From contig CM059582.1 in NCBI GenBank assembly GCA_030407085.1, positions 68,343,501-68,407,500 of the forward strand: a DNA stretch of 64,000 bases. Direction: 5' to 3'. Positions within the stretch are counted from its first letter, which is position 1. Each line of letters begins with the position of its first letter. This document shows, in pieces, positions 10,906 to 22,335 of the stretch. The notes beneath the pieces are model-generated. The model saw only the letters and a program-made list of their open reading frames with translations, made no database searches and was not told the origin of the DNA. The position numbers and the translations under genes were made by a program. This DNA is from Trichopria drosophilae. Taxonomy: Eukaryota; Arthropoda; Insecta; Hymenoptera; Diapriidae.

Positions 10906-13505
10906 TCAATATAGAGAGTGCGAGCAGATATATTACAAAATACAATAATCAAAAATAAAACACGACGCTTTGAATGGTACATATTGAATATTGTGAGGAA
11001 TTAAATGTAAGATAAGGAATTAGATACTTACCGATCTACATTAAACAATATGTTTATTATGAATCTAGTCGACAGTATATACTTATGACTTATAAAGAAT
11101 CATATTAATAACTGTGAATGCTTTTGCCTATAATATACGACATTTCCTTCGTCGGTGTGGGTACGAAATTTCAGACACTGGCAATAGTACTCATCTCAAT
11201 ATGTTGCGTTTGCACCTTTGGTCAAGATAAAACTAAAGAATCATTATTGTCATCAGTAACGTGAATGCATTCAGATTTAAGAACATATACAACATATTGT
11301 AAAGGTGTTTCAAAGCTCCGATGTACTAGATGCCTATAATTAATGACGAGCAAGAGTCAGTTTTGACGCACATTTTAGTCTAAACGTGAAAATGAAAAGA
11401 CTGACGTACAGTCTGCAAATATTGTAAATATGTACGTGTTATAGTATTAAAAAATTATATAATTGAATGTAATGATAGAGATACGTGTGTTAAATGATTC
11501 ATTTAATTGCATATTCATACTTTTGTCACCAACATTTCCAAAACACCGCAATTAAGCTTGTTTTAGTAAAATTGTATAATGATCGTATATATTAAATTGT
11601 TTCATTATTTACGAAAAAATCGTTGAATATTTACTCCCTTATATAAGAAATTATTCAATAATTATTGAAAGTGTGTTTATGTACCGATGTGTTTGGACTG
11701 TCGAAAAGAAACATGAAGTAAGATAGAAGTAAGATAGAAGCTTTACAGATAGGTCATTGAGAATTTTTCACTTTTCCTTTCAAAATGAGTAATGTTTTAA
11801 ATAGAATTAATCTATGCATGTCTTCATGTTGAATTGTTGTTTAGTCTTATATTTCATATACGGTAGCAGTCTTTTTAAGTGATTATGTAAGAAAACATCA
11901 GTTCTATAAACGATTCAATATTAATAATAATAATAATAATCTGAAATTTTAGTACATGATGTGAAAACATGAGAAGTTTTTAAAGGTTAATTTATTACTA
12001 TGAAAATTATTTATTGATATAATGACTTGTGTCTTTTGGTATTACACTAGGTATGATGGATAGGAGGACATTCTCCTTATGGCAATATATTTAACAAAAT
12101 ACCTACATATAACAATAGTATTGGTACGTGAATAACTTAGTTAACTAATTAAGATTACAATGTGGAAGTAGCAAAAATCTGTCAAATATAACAACGTTTC
12201 GTGCGGTGTGAATCTCCAAATCATTACTGTAAACGGAATTAAATAGTCATGTCGGTTACGCTACATACAATTTCGAATCAAGAGGTATACCATTCGTTAG
12301 TATTAAAATACATTTACGCTTGTACTTGTTGGGTTTTCAGAATGAATTTCATTCCATAGTCGTGTGAATGTTACAACACAAGAATGTGCATACGACTCGA
12401 TTTGATGTAAGAGTATTCGTATAGATGCAACAAATCGGTAGCTAATGAGAGAGAGCGAGAGAATGATCGACAATTAAAGATGACAGTTCGAAAGTTAAAT
12501 TCACTACGAATAAGGCGACCTTATGTGGGCTATTAGATGCGGTTCTAATGTGAAAGAATTTGTTATTATCATAATGATAAATACTTTGGTGTCTTTCGTT
12601 TTGTTTTGCATTTACAGAAAGAAAGATGTAGTGTAGATAAGATGACTTAGACCATGTAAGATTTATGCATGGACTGACTTTAAGATGTAATGATTTTAAT
12701 TATTTGATTTAAGACTGCAGTGTATCGCTATTTAATATACATACAAAAATTAATTGTTTAAAGGATGTCAAGTTAATGACTGATCATTTTTTATTTAAAA
12801 TTTAGAGATCTTTGGCACGCTCAATTGTATTATAAACCAATCGATACTTGTATTCATACGTCTATGCACATTTCAATTAGATCGAATATCGTAGAAAAGA
12901 TTTATTCAATTGTGAAAGTGCGGTAACCATCATACTGGTGCTAGTACTTGAAACGATTTAATATTACGGTTAACTTCTTCATCATCTCAGTATCGTAACT
13001 CACAAACTATCGAAAATCTCAAGTATTGGCGCGCTGAAGAATCGACGTTTTTGTTACACTCTGATTTGATTTCCGATTCATAGGATTTTACGAAGAGATG
13101 CTACGATCTAGAGAGAATAAGGTACGACATATACCCATAAGTTAGAGGTACCACGCCATAAGTGGAAGTGGCAAAGAGTGTGTGTGAGAGAGAATGATGC
13201 GTCAATTAATAAAGGGGACAAGCAAATCAGTATTAGATACTAGAAATGTAGAATATTGTCGACGTGCAAGGATTCCCCGGATCTGGTAATCAGTTTATAT
13301 CGAAGGAAATGTGCATTATGGATATTTCCGACAGTGATGTAGTAAAGTACGTTTTGAACGTAAAACAATTGGTTAATGCACAATTATCATGGTCTACGAT
13401 TGGAATCGGGCGATATACCCTTTGATGGAATCAACGAAACGTTGGAAGTGTTACGTCCAGACTAGTGATACTTACGTGTATCCCAGGATGGTCGTGGAAA
13501 GGGCG

Positions 13506-13525
13506 AGTCGACCAAAAGGTCGACT
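13506..13525. repeat. Perfect 8-bp stem hairpin (right)
   Basis: Mirror of 8049-8068. Confidence 0.6.
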
Positions 13526-13653
13526 TCGGGTAAAGGTGAACGGGGCTGCTGCGCTGAAAATGAAGTGACTAGGAAAAAACACAATAATTTGAACTCGATT
13601 TTAAAATACAATTTATTCAGAAGAAAAACAAATTAATTTACAAATTTATTAAT

Positions 13654-14712
13654 TTATTTTTTATTGGGGGCGAATAATTCCCTTGGTGAGGGTAAGGGGG
13701 AAGTCGGGAGAGGAGGGTCTAGAGTGGGATCTCGGGGAGGTGCAGTCGGTATGTATTCCTGTATTTCAGGAAATTTACGTGGAGGTTTTGGAAAATTTAT
13801 TTTGGGGGACGAGGCGTATTCGGCGGCGGCTTCCCGGATGGCACGTTCTAGGGCTCGTTTCCTGTTTTTATAGTAGGTCCGTGGTTTATTTCGTCCCACT
13901 GTAAAGGAAAAGAATTAAATCTTTAGTTACCAGAAACGGTGATTTGAAGGAAGGGACTAAGGAAATGAAACATGTGTTGTTTTGTCTGTAAATAATAATA
14001 AACAAAAAAAAATAGAAAAATAAAAAGTACAACAATAAAAAAACGCGGAGGGTTCCTAATTTCCCTACTGATTCGTGTCGCTTATTCGCCTGCCATGGGC
14101 TAGCAAAAGAGCGACCTGAATCTCTGAATAAAAAAAATGTTCCCTGCGGTGCTGTCCTCCCTTGTAGTCAAATAAAAAGAAGGAATATATATATATATAT
14201 ATATACAAAAAAATATTGACGGGAGACTCAGCACTGTCGTCTCAAAAAGCAAAATAATAATAAATAAAAAAAATTAAGGGGGATTAGTGCTGAAGCACTA
14301 ATCAAACTTTCGTCTCTTTACGGGCAAAGGAATGTGGAGGGATTGGGAAAAGGTAATCGTAAGGGAGGAATACTTACTTTGTTTGTGCGACGATAGTTCT
14401 TGATTGAAGACCACGGGGTGTCAATCGATATTCGAAGACTGAATATTTTCTGCCGAACTGCCGGGTGGAAGCCTGAGAATTGATATCCGAAGACTGGATA
14501 TTTTTTTCTGCCGAACTGGCAGGTGGAAACCTCCGCTTTGTTTTTCTCCTTTTTTTTCTTGCTTTAGAAAGAAAAGGGGTTAGGGTGGCCGGGATGTCGA
14601 ACTCTCGGAACGACTATGGGATGTCGAACTCTCGGAACGACTACTGGACGAGAGAAAGAGTCAAGGATGAAGGGAACGAGGGCCAGGAACAGAGTGTAGA
14701 ACACAGAGAGAG
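13654..14712 (-). CDS. Spliced small gene; start codon made by splicing (right copy)
   Basis: Mirror of the left-arm gene. Exon 1 runs from about 14712 down to 14378, the intron is 14377-13899, and exon 2 is 13898-13654. The leader again has no ATG on the coding strand, and the junction again creates ATG. The protein differs from the left copy at residues 7 (T/I), 37 (P/Q) and 50 (I/K). The two copies are convergent, both pointing to the spacer. Confidence 0.55.
14185..14205. repeat. (TA)n microsatellite in the right-arm intron
   Basis: Shorter allele of the tract at 7332-7389. Confidence 0.95.
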
Positions 14713-14731
14713 ATTGAGTATTTGAAGGTGG

Positions 14732-14739
14732 TATTTATA
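14732..14739 (-). promoter_or_regulatory. TATA box of the spliced arm gene (right)
   Basis: TATAAATA on the minus strand, mirror of 6798-6805. Confidence 0.6.
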
Positions 14740-14924
14740 CTAAGTGTCCCACCAAGAAAATTTTCGGGTTTTAATAGGTGGGAGAGGTTTCCAATTACAA
14801 CAGTAGTCGTGAACATTTTTTTACTATTTTCCGGCGATTTTCAATTGTTACTATTTACACTAATTTTTGTTGATTTTTTATGTTGGATAATTTTGTGATA
14901 TTTTATCAGTAGTTCATACAAAAA

Positions 14925-15850
14925 TGAACGGAAGTTGTCGGATTTATAGAACTATTGTTATGGAAAAAAAGATTTTGGTAAAATACTAAAAAGTGCAACA
15001 ATTTTGTTAATTAAAATTTGTTGCTGTAAAACTGTACATTTTTTTGTAGATGTATTTTTGCAATTTTAAATTATGCATCTTCTACTTTCTCCGTTTATTT
15101 AGGTATATTTACATGTTTTACAAATATGAACGGTGGTGTTCTCTATTTTTTAAACAAATTGTATTCTAAGCTGTTCTGAAATCTGCTGGTTTCAGTTATA
15201 TAATTTAGTACTATTTTTAGCGGTAGTTTATATGAAAATGAATGGAAATTGTAGGATTTATAGAAATATTGTTATGGAAAAAAAAGATTTTGGTAAAATA
15301 CTAAAAAGTGCAACAATTTTGTTAATTAAAATTTGTTGCTGTAAAACTGTACATTTTTTTGTAGATGTATTTTTGCAATTTTAAATTATGAATCTTCTAC
15401 TTTCTCCGTTTATTTATGTATATTTACAAGTTTTACAAATATGAACGGTGGTGTTCTCTATTTTTTAAACAAATTGTATTCTAAGCTGTTCTGAAATCTG
15501 CTGGTTTCAGTTATATAATTTAGTACTATTTTTAGCGGTAGTTTATACAAAAATGAACGGAAATTGTAGGATTTATATAGCTATTGTTTTTTTTAAAGAA
15601 TGATTGTTGTAAAATATTAAACGGTGTAACAAATTTTGTTAATTAAAATTTGTTTTTGTAAAAAAAATGTCGATTGGGTAAACACGTTTTTGCAATTTTA
15701 TATTAACAATTTTTCTACTTTTTCCGTTCATTTATGTATATTTATTTTTATAGATTCTATGAATATTAACGGTGGTATTTTCTATTTTTTTAAACAAAAA
15801 ATGGAATCCATATTTGTCTAAGCTGCCCTGGAATTTGATGGTTCTTTTTA
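14925..15850 (-). repeat. Three ~315-bp tandem repeats (right arm)
   Basis: Mirror of 5690-6620 with the same number of units. Confidence 0.85.
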
Positions 15851-16384
15851 TAATAAAAACGGATGGTATTTATTTCTTTTTCTTATTTTTAGAGTTGACG
15901 TAAGCGTTGGGTGTGGTCGACTTGTATGTATGTGTGTATGTATGTGATTTTTATTGCTTTTAGGACTGTCGAAGAACAGTGGGCTCTTTATACGTGTTCT
16001 TTTTTTAGAACGTAGCATTTTGAAGTTTCTCTATGATTTAGGTCATGGAACAGTTTTTAAATAATAATGAATAAAGAAATTGTTTAGATTTTAAAATTAT
16101 TTATTTCTTAATAGTAAAAAAAAAAGGAAAATTGTCAGATGCGTATAATTTTTGGATTTGGTTTAATTTTTTATTTGTAGGTAATGCAGGGATTGACTTT
16201 GTCCGAGACTTGGAAAGGAAAAGGTATTTGATTTACCATCGAATTTTTTTTGGGTTTGTAGTTCATGGGACTTGAGGGCGCTATAATGGTATTCTCTATG
16301 TGGTTTCGGGGATTCCCGTAATTTGTAAATTTGGAAGGTTACGTAGGACGTAACAGAAGACATCGTTACATGTGCTCACAAGAT

Positions 16385-17193
16385 ATACATAAAAGGCGCA
16401 GACAAATAAAAGACATAGGTTGCAGGAAATTTTAGATGCCGACAATATTGCCGAAACTCATAGGACAACAACAGCGTCGATTTTCAATAAATTGCGAAAA
16501 TCATACATTTAACGGAAAGTGTGCTAAAGAAAATATTAAAATGCTTTAAAATTGTATACTGTAAAATCTTCAAGACTAGCCTGCATCTCTTCAAAGGTCA
16601 ATGAGAATTTACTATGAAGTGAAACGTCTTGCATTAATGGAAACAAAAGACATCGAGTCTACCTATAGATTTCATGTCAACGTTTGCAGAACGTGAAATT
16701 GAAGAAGTATGGTCATGCTTACCACTCACAATGCAAATGCATCCAGATTTACGTGAATGTCGTCAATAAACGTTTTGAAACGAGTGATGATACCGCAGAT
16801 AGACAACCGCCTATGATTAAAGACTATGCAAAGTGTTAATTTCAGAGGGATGTCTAGTAATGGCAGTATAGGTATTTTAAAAATAGCGAGATTGCTTTCG
16901 CTTTGCAGTAGCTGCGCGGTAATATTTAACAATTCCACTTTCATATTCTTTTGTATGGCGATAATAAGGTTAATTGTCAACTAGATTCAATTTTCAAGAA
17001 CCTCATATTCAGTTGTAATCGCTCCATAGCCACTCATATCAGCAAGTGTATGATGGCAGCCTACGATGAATCTATGCATTTTAGATGCACCCACATATTT
17101 CATTCTGCAACACGCAGATTCTGCAATCTCTTTAAACATACCAAAAGATGGCAGCATTATCATTTCCTTTAACTTTTTACTTAAAAGACACAA
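16385..17193 (+). pseudogene. Degraded ORF remnants (right arm mirror)
   Basis: Mirror of 4313-5160. The RLQEILDADN frame ends early because about 32 bp present in the left arm are missing here. The downstream FAEREIEEVW frame is retained. Confidence 0.35.
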
Positions 17194-17700
17194 AACTGTG
17201 CGTAAAGATAGAAAGAAACTGTTGAATTTTACACGCTTCTCTTAGATTTTTACGTCGTCATTTCGATCTTCTTATTCTCAGAAATTTTAAAAGTGGGAAA
17301 TATTAAATGAAGGTTAATTAATTATATTAGAAGCAAGTCGATACTCATATGTGTTCGTGACTTGTGAGAAGTCAGATTCGTTGTTACCGTATAGTAAAGT
17401 CTACGGATAATTAACAGGTCGAAACTTGTATGGCGATGTTTAAGATGTGTAAATTGTACACACATTAAAAAAACGGTCAGGAACCTGATAATTTACATTA
17501 CCCACGTGTCCAAACTCGTATAGCTATGGCTCGAACGTCATGAAAACACGTAAATACCGTGAATAGATAAATGCGTAGGGAATAAGCGTGTCATCCTCTC
17601 TTTCTAATTACTGCTAGCTTCTTCCATCATTTCTATATTATACATTTTAATACACGCTATTCGGATTATGTGAAATTTATTACTATTTAAATATTATTAT

Positions 17701-17734
<34 letters not shown>

Positions 17735-17793
17735 GTTGCTTTTGTTAACAAAGGGGTGAGTTGGCCTACAGGTGGTCCGCCAGGTTATTCCTA

Positions 17794-18443
17794 GTTAAAA
17801 TACGGAATTGAGATCATCTCCTTTCTATTATGGTGGAGGTTGTCTAAAAGTTTTGGAAAGAGAAAATGTGTTACTTGGTATATCTTTTGATGAAATTGCG
17901 CAATGACTTTAAACGCGTCTGAACCTGTATACATGGAAAATATATGGTGAAAATGATCGGCTGGTAATCGGCGCTTTCGATGACCGTGATAACGGTATAA
18001 TCTAACGACGGGTACTAGAGAGCAAGAGAGATGGTAGTAGCACGCAGGAGGAAAAGGTCATTATTAGAATTTTATGTTCACATTCAAAATACGGTTCCTA
18101 ACCTACGCTATATTTCCACATAGGCATCGAGAAGCGAATATGATGTAGCAATAGCTGACCTTTAATGAATTGCTTTTGCAATTTTTTTTTCGACATTCCT
18201 CACATGACAATACTAATGTGTAACAGCCAGTACTTTTCAATATTTATGAACTAATTTCTTAAGATCACGCATTAGAAAGACGCCGTTTGCAATGACCATC
18301 TAAAGGCTGGACATTTTTATAACAATATTAGGGGGCCGGCGCCAGGTCTTTTGAACGCGTTGAGACTTGCTTAGCGGCTTTTCTACGTTAATTTCAAAAT
18401 GGTCTTGGGTGAAGGGACTCGACGGTTTTGTCTCTATTGGAGA
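17794..18443 (-). repeat. Gene 5' flank copy (right arm)
   Basis: Mirror of 3071-3720. Confidence 0.75.
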
Positions 18444-18704
18444 TCATTGAGATACGCTAATTAATCTGTGAGCAGCTGTAACCCTCTGTACCGTGATGCA
18501 ATGAATACGTGTCCCCAACGATATCTTCATCCCATTGGGAATGTGAGGATTGGCCCTTGAGAATGCATTGAGTTTGTCAATCTTTGCGATGGATTCTCGA
18601 ATGAAGTTGGAAAAATGATCCTCAGTAGCGTCTTCTTCAAGAGTGTTGTAAACCTTCTTCAAGGCCTCTTCCCATGACGACAAAATCTTTTAGACATCTA
18701 CCAT
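18444..18704 (-). pseudogene. Truncated N-terminus of the 63226 gene family (right arm)
   Basis: Mirror of 2810-3070, with the same stop at codon 5 and the same 3' breakpoint. The fragment was therefore already broken before, or was homogenised after, the arms were formed. Confidence 0.85.
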
Positions 18705-19084
18705 ATTGATGTAGAAATATAATATTTGAAATAGAGGTACTTACATGCTGTCAAACATAGACACAGGAACGCGACATTCCTTTGAAACGATGTCTGGATC
18801 TGTATACAATTTCGAGTGTTTCGAGAAAACAAATGTACGGTGAATAAGTGATCGACGGATAATCGACGACCGTGAAAACGGTATACTGCTAATGTTAATG
18901 GATCTAAGAAAGAGTATGCGAGAGCTAGAGAGATGATAGTAGAACGCACGAGGAAAAGGTTTCCGCGCATCAGGGGGTCGACACCAGGTCTTTTGAACGC
19001 GTTGAGACTTGCTTAGAGGCTTTTCTATATTAATTTTAAAATGGTCTAAGCGGTTTTGTGTGAAGGGACTTAGCGGTTTCGTCA

Positions 19085-19895
19085 CTATTGGAGATCATTG
19101 AGTTACGCTAACGGCTTGTCAAGGGAAAGGTCCGCAAACCGGTTGTGCGACTGTCATATTGGTGGAGAGATTTCCCCGATCATTGAGTTACGCTAACGGC
19201 TTGTCAAGGGAGAGGTCAAAGCTCTGATTGTAGGTTTTTAAAATTTGTGTGAGATTTAAAAAGTAGGTCGTCGATATACGAGATTGAGCTAGACACCTTC
19301 AAACTGGTATTCAGACTAATGGAAATCTACGCTGTCAATTCATCAAAAAAGATATGTAACATCCGAATTAGGTCGGTAACGGTGTATGCACGAGGAGAAG
19401 GTCATTTTACTTTCACTCTCAATACGGTTCCTACCGAATACGATGTATTTCCATAAGCGACTATAATGTAGCAATATCTGACCTTTAATGAAGGCGACTT
19501 TTGAAATTTGGTTTTCGACACATGGCAAAGGTCGTCGATATACGAGATTACGCTTCAAGCTGGTATATGGATAGATTTCCCCGACGAGAGAAAACTCTGA
19601 AAGGTGAATTCGAACTTACATCATGACAAGGGAGAGGTCAACGCCCTGATTGTAGGTTTTTAAAATTTGTGTGAGATTTAAAAAGTAGTTCGTCGATATA
19701 CGAGATTACGCTTCAAGCTGGTATTTAGATTAATGGAAATCTACGCTTTCAATTCATCAAAAAAAGATATGTAATATCCGAATTAGGTCGGTAACGGCAT
19801 ATTGAAAGAGAGATTTCCCCAACACGGCACATTTAAAAGATCGAAAGATATATGCATAACGCTACAGCATTAATCTTCGAAAACTTAATGGGACC
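19085..19895 (-). repeat. Reshuffled 5' flank copies (right arm)
   Basis: Mirror of 1620-2430. Confidence 0.75.
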
Positions 19896-20153
19896 GCCCA
19901 CGAAGTCTTGCGTCATCTTAATGACCTCATTAGTGACGGTCAGATTTCCCAATGAGAGACTCTTGGAACCGCGTACTAAACAGCAAATCAAAAATGCGAA
20001 TCAATCCGCAAATCGGCCCGCGAGTCATTCCGAGACTCAAACCACGAATTAGTGCACGAATCTACCACCTCGCATGCTGCGACAGCGCCGCGACTGTGGC
20101 GACGCCTGGTGGCGGCGGCGGGAACTAATTTCGGCCGGTCACTCTACATCTAC

Positions 20154-20161
20154 AGTGGATA
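20154..20161. repeat. Right target-site duplication of the giant foldback
   Basis: AGTGGATA, one base different from AGCGGATA at 1353-1360. Confidence 0.7.
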
Positions 20162-20240
20162 TATGTTGGTATGGCAAAAATTACTTCCAATAATATTTAA
20201 ATCAGTTATTCATTCCCATTTCTTGAATCCGGGGGTCTAA
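20162..20240 (+). pseudogene. Exon B, 3' part, resumed after the foldback
   Basis: Joined to 1360, the codon GGA-TA|T-ATG keeps the frame of exon B. It reads YMLVWQKLLPIIFKSVIHSH and more, to TAA at 20238. The following ~1 kb (20241-21270) is AT-rich and holds no recognised exon. Because the terminal codons do not resemble a splice donor, the true exon end is unclear. Confidence 0.5.
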
Positions 20241-21270
20241 ACGCTTGCTAATAAAGGTTACCGACATTTGCAAAATAAATTTTTTTCTATGATATCAATT
20301 TTTAAAAAAAAGTTTAAAGTCAAAGAAAAATTATCATTTTGTACATGTTAAAGAGATTAAAGTTTCTCAACCTCTATATTTAAACAAATGAAAAATGTTT
20401 CTTAGTAAAAGACTGTCATCATACTATAAATTATAAAATATAAATTATCAAAATTTATTTAAAAATATTATAATTTTCTGTTTAATATTTAAGATCCTGT
20501 TCACAAATATAAAAATTAAAATAAGTTTAAAAAGGGAATAAATAGGGGAAATTGAATTTGCTGGGTAATTCTTCCCTTAAGAAAACTATGAAAACCGATT
20601 TAAAATAAAATAAATTAAAAATATGAATTAATATGTCACAATATATGTACATTACCATATTTTATATCTATATAGCTTACTGAAGACTTTATTTCTCTAC
20701 ATGAAAGCAAAAGCAATTACTTTCTTGAAGGATGACCGAAAATATGTGATGTTATTATAAGATTAGCTCATGAGAAAGGAAAAAAAGATAAAGAAATACG
20801 CGACGTAATTGAAAATCACAAGGATGCAATAACTTCTGGTTACGACATTTTTTATTTAACTTACAATTTTTAAATTTCAACTGCAACTGATATTTTTTAT
20901 CTAAAAAGCGAGGGTTTTTTGTGAGAATCTGAGCGCAGAAAACGAAAGAAATAAATGTTATGTTCGTACAACAAAATTAAACTATAACTACACGTTTGAA
21001 TTTTTCTGTAACTAATTAATGAATCGCATTTTTTTATTCACGGTCAATTTCAGCTAAAGTATGGCAATTCGAAGTTTTACAAAAATGTTAAACTCTTCGT
21101 AGCTCGAATTCTTCACAAACTTGTTTTATTTTAAATTTCATACTTTGGTTCTTCTACTTTCGATGTTATAAGCGAAAAAGACGTAACTTTACGGGCTTGC
21201 ATGGGAAATTACAATGACGTATTAAATATATATGCAAAATTTATTTATTGATTGATTTTATCATTTTCAG
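20241..21270. other. Probable intron of the interrupted gene
   Basis: AT-rich, no supported coding frame. Ends with the acceptor TTATCATTTTCAG. Confidence 0.45.
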
Positions 21271-21382
21271 CACGGGAAACTGTAGGACTTATTTTTTACC
21301 TCTTTGTTTTAAGGGCTCGAATCTTCCTTTCCGAGAAATTAAAAAAATTGAGACTGGCAAATATTTCGTTGAACACTTAAAG
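21271..21382 (+). CDS. Exon C of the interrupted mobile-element-type gene
   Basis: Bounded by TCATTTTCAG and TTAAAG|GTAAAT. It encodes TGNCRTYFLPLCFKGSNLPF and onward to FVEHLK. It ends on a codon boundary, and the next exon begins on one, so the frame runs through. Confidence 0.6.
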
Positions 21383-21629
21383 GTAAATTACTTCATATTA
21401 TGCATTTTTACACATTACTATTATTTTGTATTATTACATATCTTTATTTTAATTTGTTCTTATTTAAATGTTACTTTAATAATTAGTAATATATTCATGG
21501 AAGTGCTTAACATTTTTATTTAGAACTTAATTGTGCTTAAATTAATATATTCTGTTGTATAAAATTTTTTCAATTACGTATATTATTTAGTATACTGATG
21601 GTGTTTACTTTTTTTTGTTCATCGTGTAG

Positions 21630-21992
21630 ATCAAAAAGGATGACGAAAATATTATTAACAAAGTAAAGGCGTCTCAAGCGTCGCTGTTGCTATCGACTCT
21701 TAAAAATAAATGTATAATTTTTCCACGTGTCGTTTTGTGCGGCTCTGTGATATCTTCTGTACGGTCCTTTGTCGTTATTAACGATGAAGTTCAATATGAA
21801 TTGAGTGATCCGGTCGCAGCCGTTGATACATGCTTTAAGTGCATTTGTGGCTTCTCCAATCTGGCCGAAGATTTTGGCAAACATTGCCCACACCTGGGGC
21901 AATTACTAGAACAGCATTTTTATAAAATTCCGTCGAGACAAAGTCGTTATGCTGCCGTTAATAATCTGATAAATGATATTACGTCGAAATAA
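21630..21992 (+). CDS. Last exon of the interrupted mobile-element-type gene
   Basis: The acceptor CATCGTGTAG is followed in frame by IKKDDENIINKVKASQASLL, then PVAAVDTCFKCICGFSNLAE and HLGQLLEQHFYKIPSRQSRY, with TAA at 21990. An AATAAA lies at 22008. The motif pattern (a hydrophobic block, then DTCFK, then a C/H pair and LEQHFY) fits the C-terminal end of a multicopy insect ORF family associated with mobile elements. I give this from general familiarity and not from a named domain. Function unknown. If the gene is domesticated, the foldback insertion would have broken it. Confidence 0.6.
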   Translation: MKKDDENIINKVKASQASLLLSTLKNKCIIFPRVVLCGSVISSVRSFVVINDEVQYELSDPVAAVDTCFKCICGFSNLAEDFGKHCPHLGQLLEQHFYKIPSRQSRYAAVNNLINDITSK

Positions 21993-22007
21993 GTCGAATA
22001 TCGTTGT

Positions 22008-22013
22008 AATAAA
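22008..22013 (+). terminator. Poly(A) signal AATAAA
   Basis: AATAAA 16 bases after the stop codon at 21990-21992. Confidence 0.6.
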
Positions 22014-22335
22014 GCATGCGCGTTTGATTATTCTTGTTTTGTTTAGTTGAAGATTTGTTAACGTGCGCAGTAGTTTAGTTTATGTGCTCGTATAGTTACC
22101 ATGTTAATTTCATACTGATATGAATCAAAGATGTTTGTTCGCGGTAAACTTTTACTAATTGTTTGAAAGGTATTATTCAGATTAAGTAAAATTCACATAG
22201 TAAGAAATACTGAGATAAGATTAGCTGAAATATTCGATTGGTTAATTTTTACGTTTTTTATTAATAAAGAACACTTCGTGTTGTTTGTAGATAATAGCTA
22301 GTAATTATTGCGTTGAAAGGAAGAAGTGATATAAA

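Larger units (their letters stand above)
9795..11779. other. Unique spacer between the palindrome arms
   Basis: 1985 bp, AT-rich, no coding frame. It contains a stem-loop at its left edge (9808-9884) and two direct copies of a ~50-bp block (TCGTTAATATCTGGAGT..GC near 10128 and 10858). Confidence 0.75.
1361..20153. mobile_element. Giant foldback element, 18.8 kb
   Basis: Left arm 1361-9794 (8434 bp) and right arm 11780-20153 (8374 bp) are reverse complements for essentially their full length, around a 1985-bp spacer. The terminal sequence is GTAGATGTAGAGTGACC at both ends, with flanking 8-bp duplications. The arms are not exact copies. They differ in (TA)n length (about 58 versus 20 bp), in a roughly 32-bp segment present at about 5052-5085 and absent from its mirror, and at scattered substitutions (3 of 81 residues in the small ORF). 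No transposase is visible. An 8-bp duplication with very long inverted repeats is compatible with MULE/foldback, hAT-like or another DNA-transposon superfamily. The duplication does not fit the hAT nTnnnnAn pattern, and the family is not identified. Confidence 0.85.
11780..20153 (-). repeat. Right arm of giant foldback
   Basis: Reverse complement of the left arm with scattered substitutions and small indels. It carries mirror copies of every arm feature, so each gene copy here is on the minus strand. Confidence 0.9.

Noticed and set aside
1361..20153. Palindrome as an assembly artefact (haplotype or strand echo)
   Set aside because: The arms differ by substitutions, a ~32-bp indel and (TA)n length, the ends are bordered by a target duplication, and a unique spacer lies between. 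Not fully excluded without long reads.
1361..20153. Integrated polydnavirus or other DNA-virus segment
   Set aside because: Large size and spliced small gene suggested it, but no recognised virulence, capsid or polymerase gene and no known segment-excision motif was seen, while a target duplication fits transposition better.
1361..20153. Polinton/Maverick as the identity of the giant foldback itself
   Set aside because: Polintons make 6-bp duplications and carry PolB, integrase and capsid genes; none is present, and the duplication here is best read as 8 bp. A derivative relationship remains possible.
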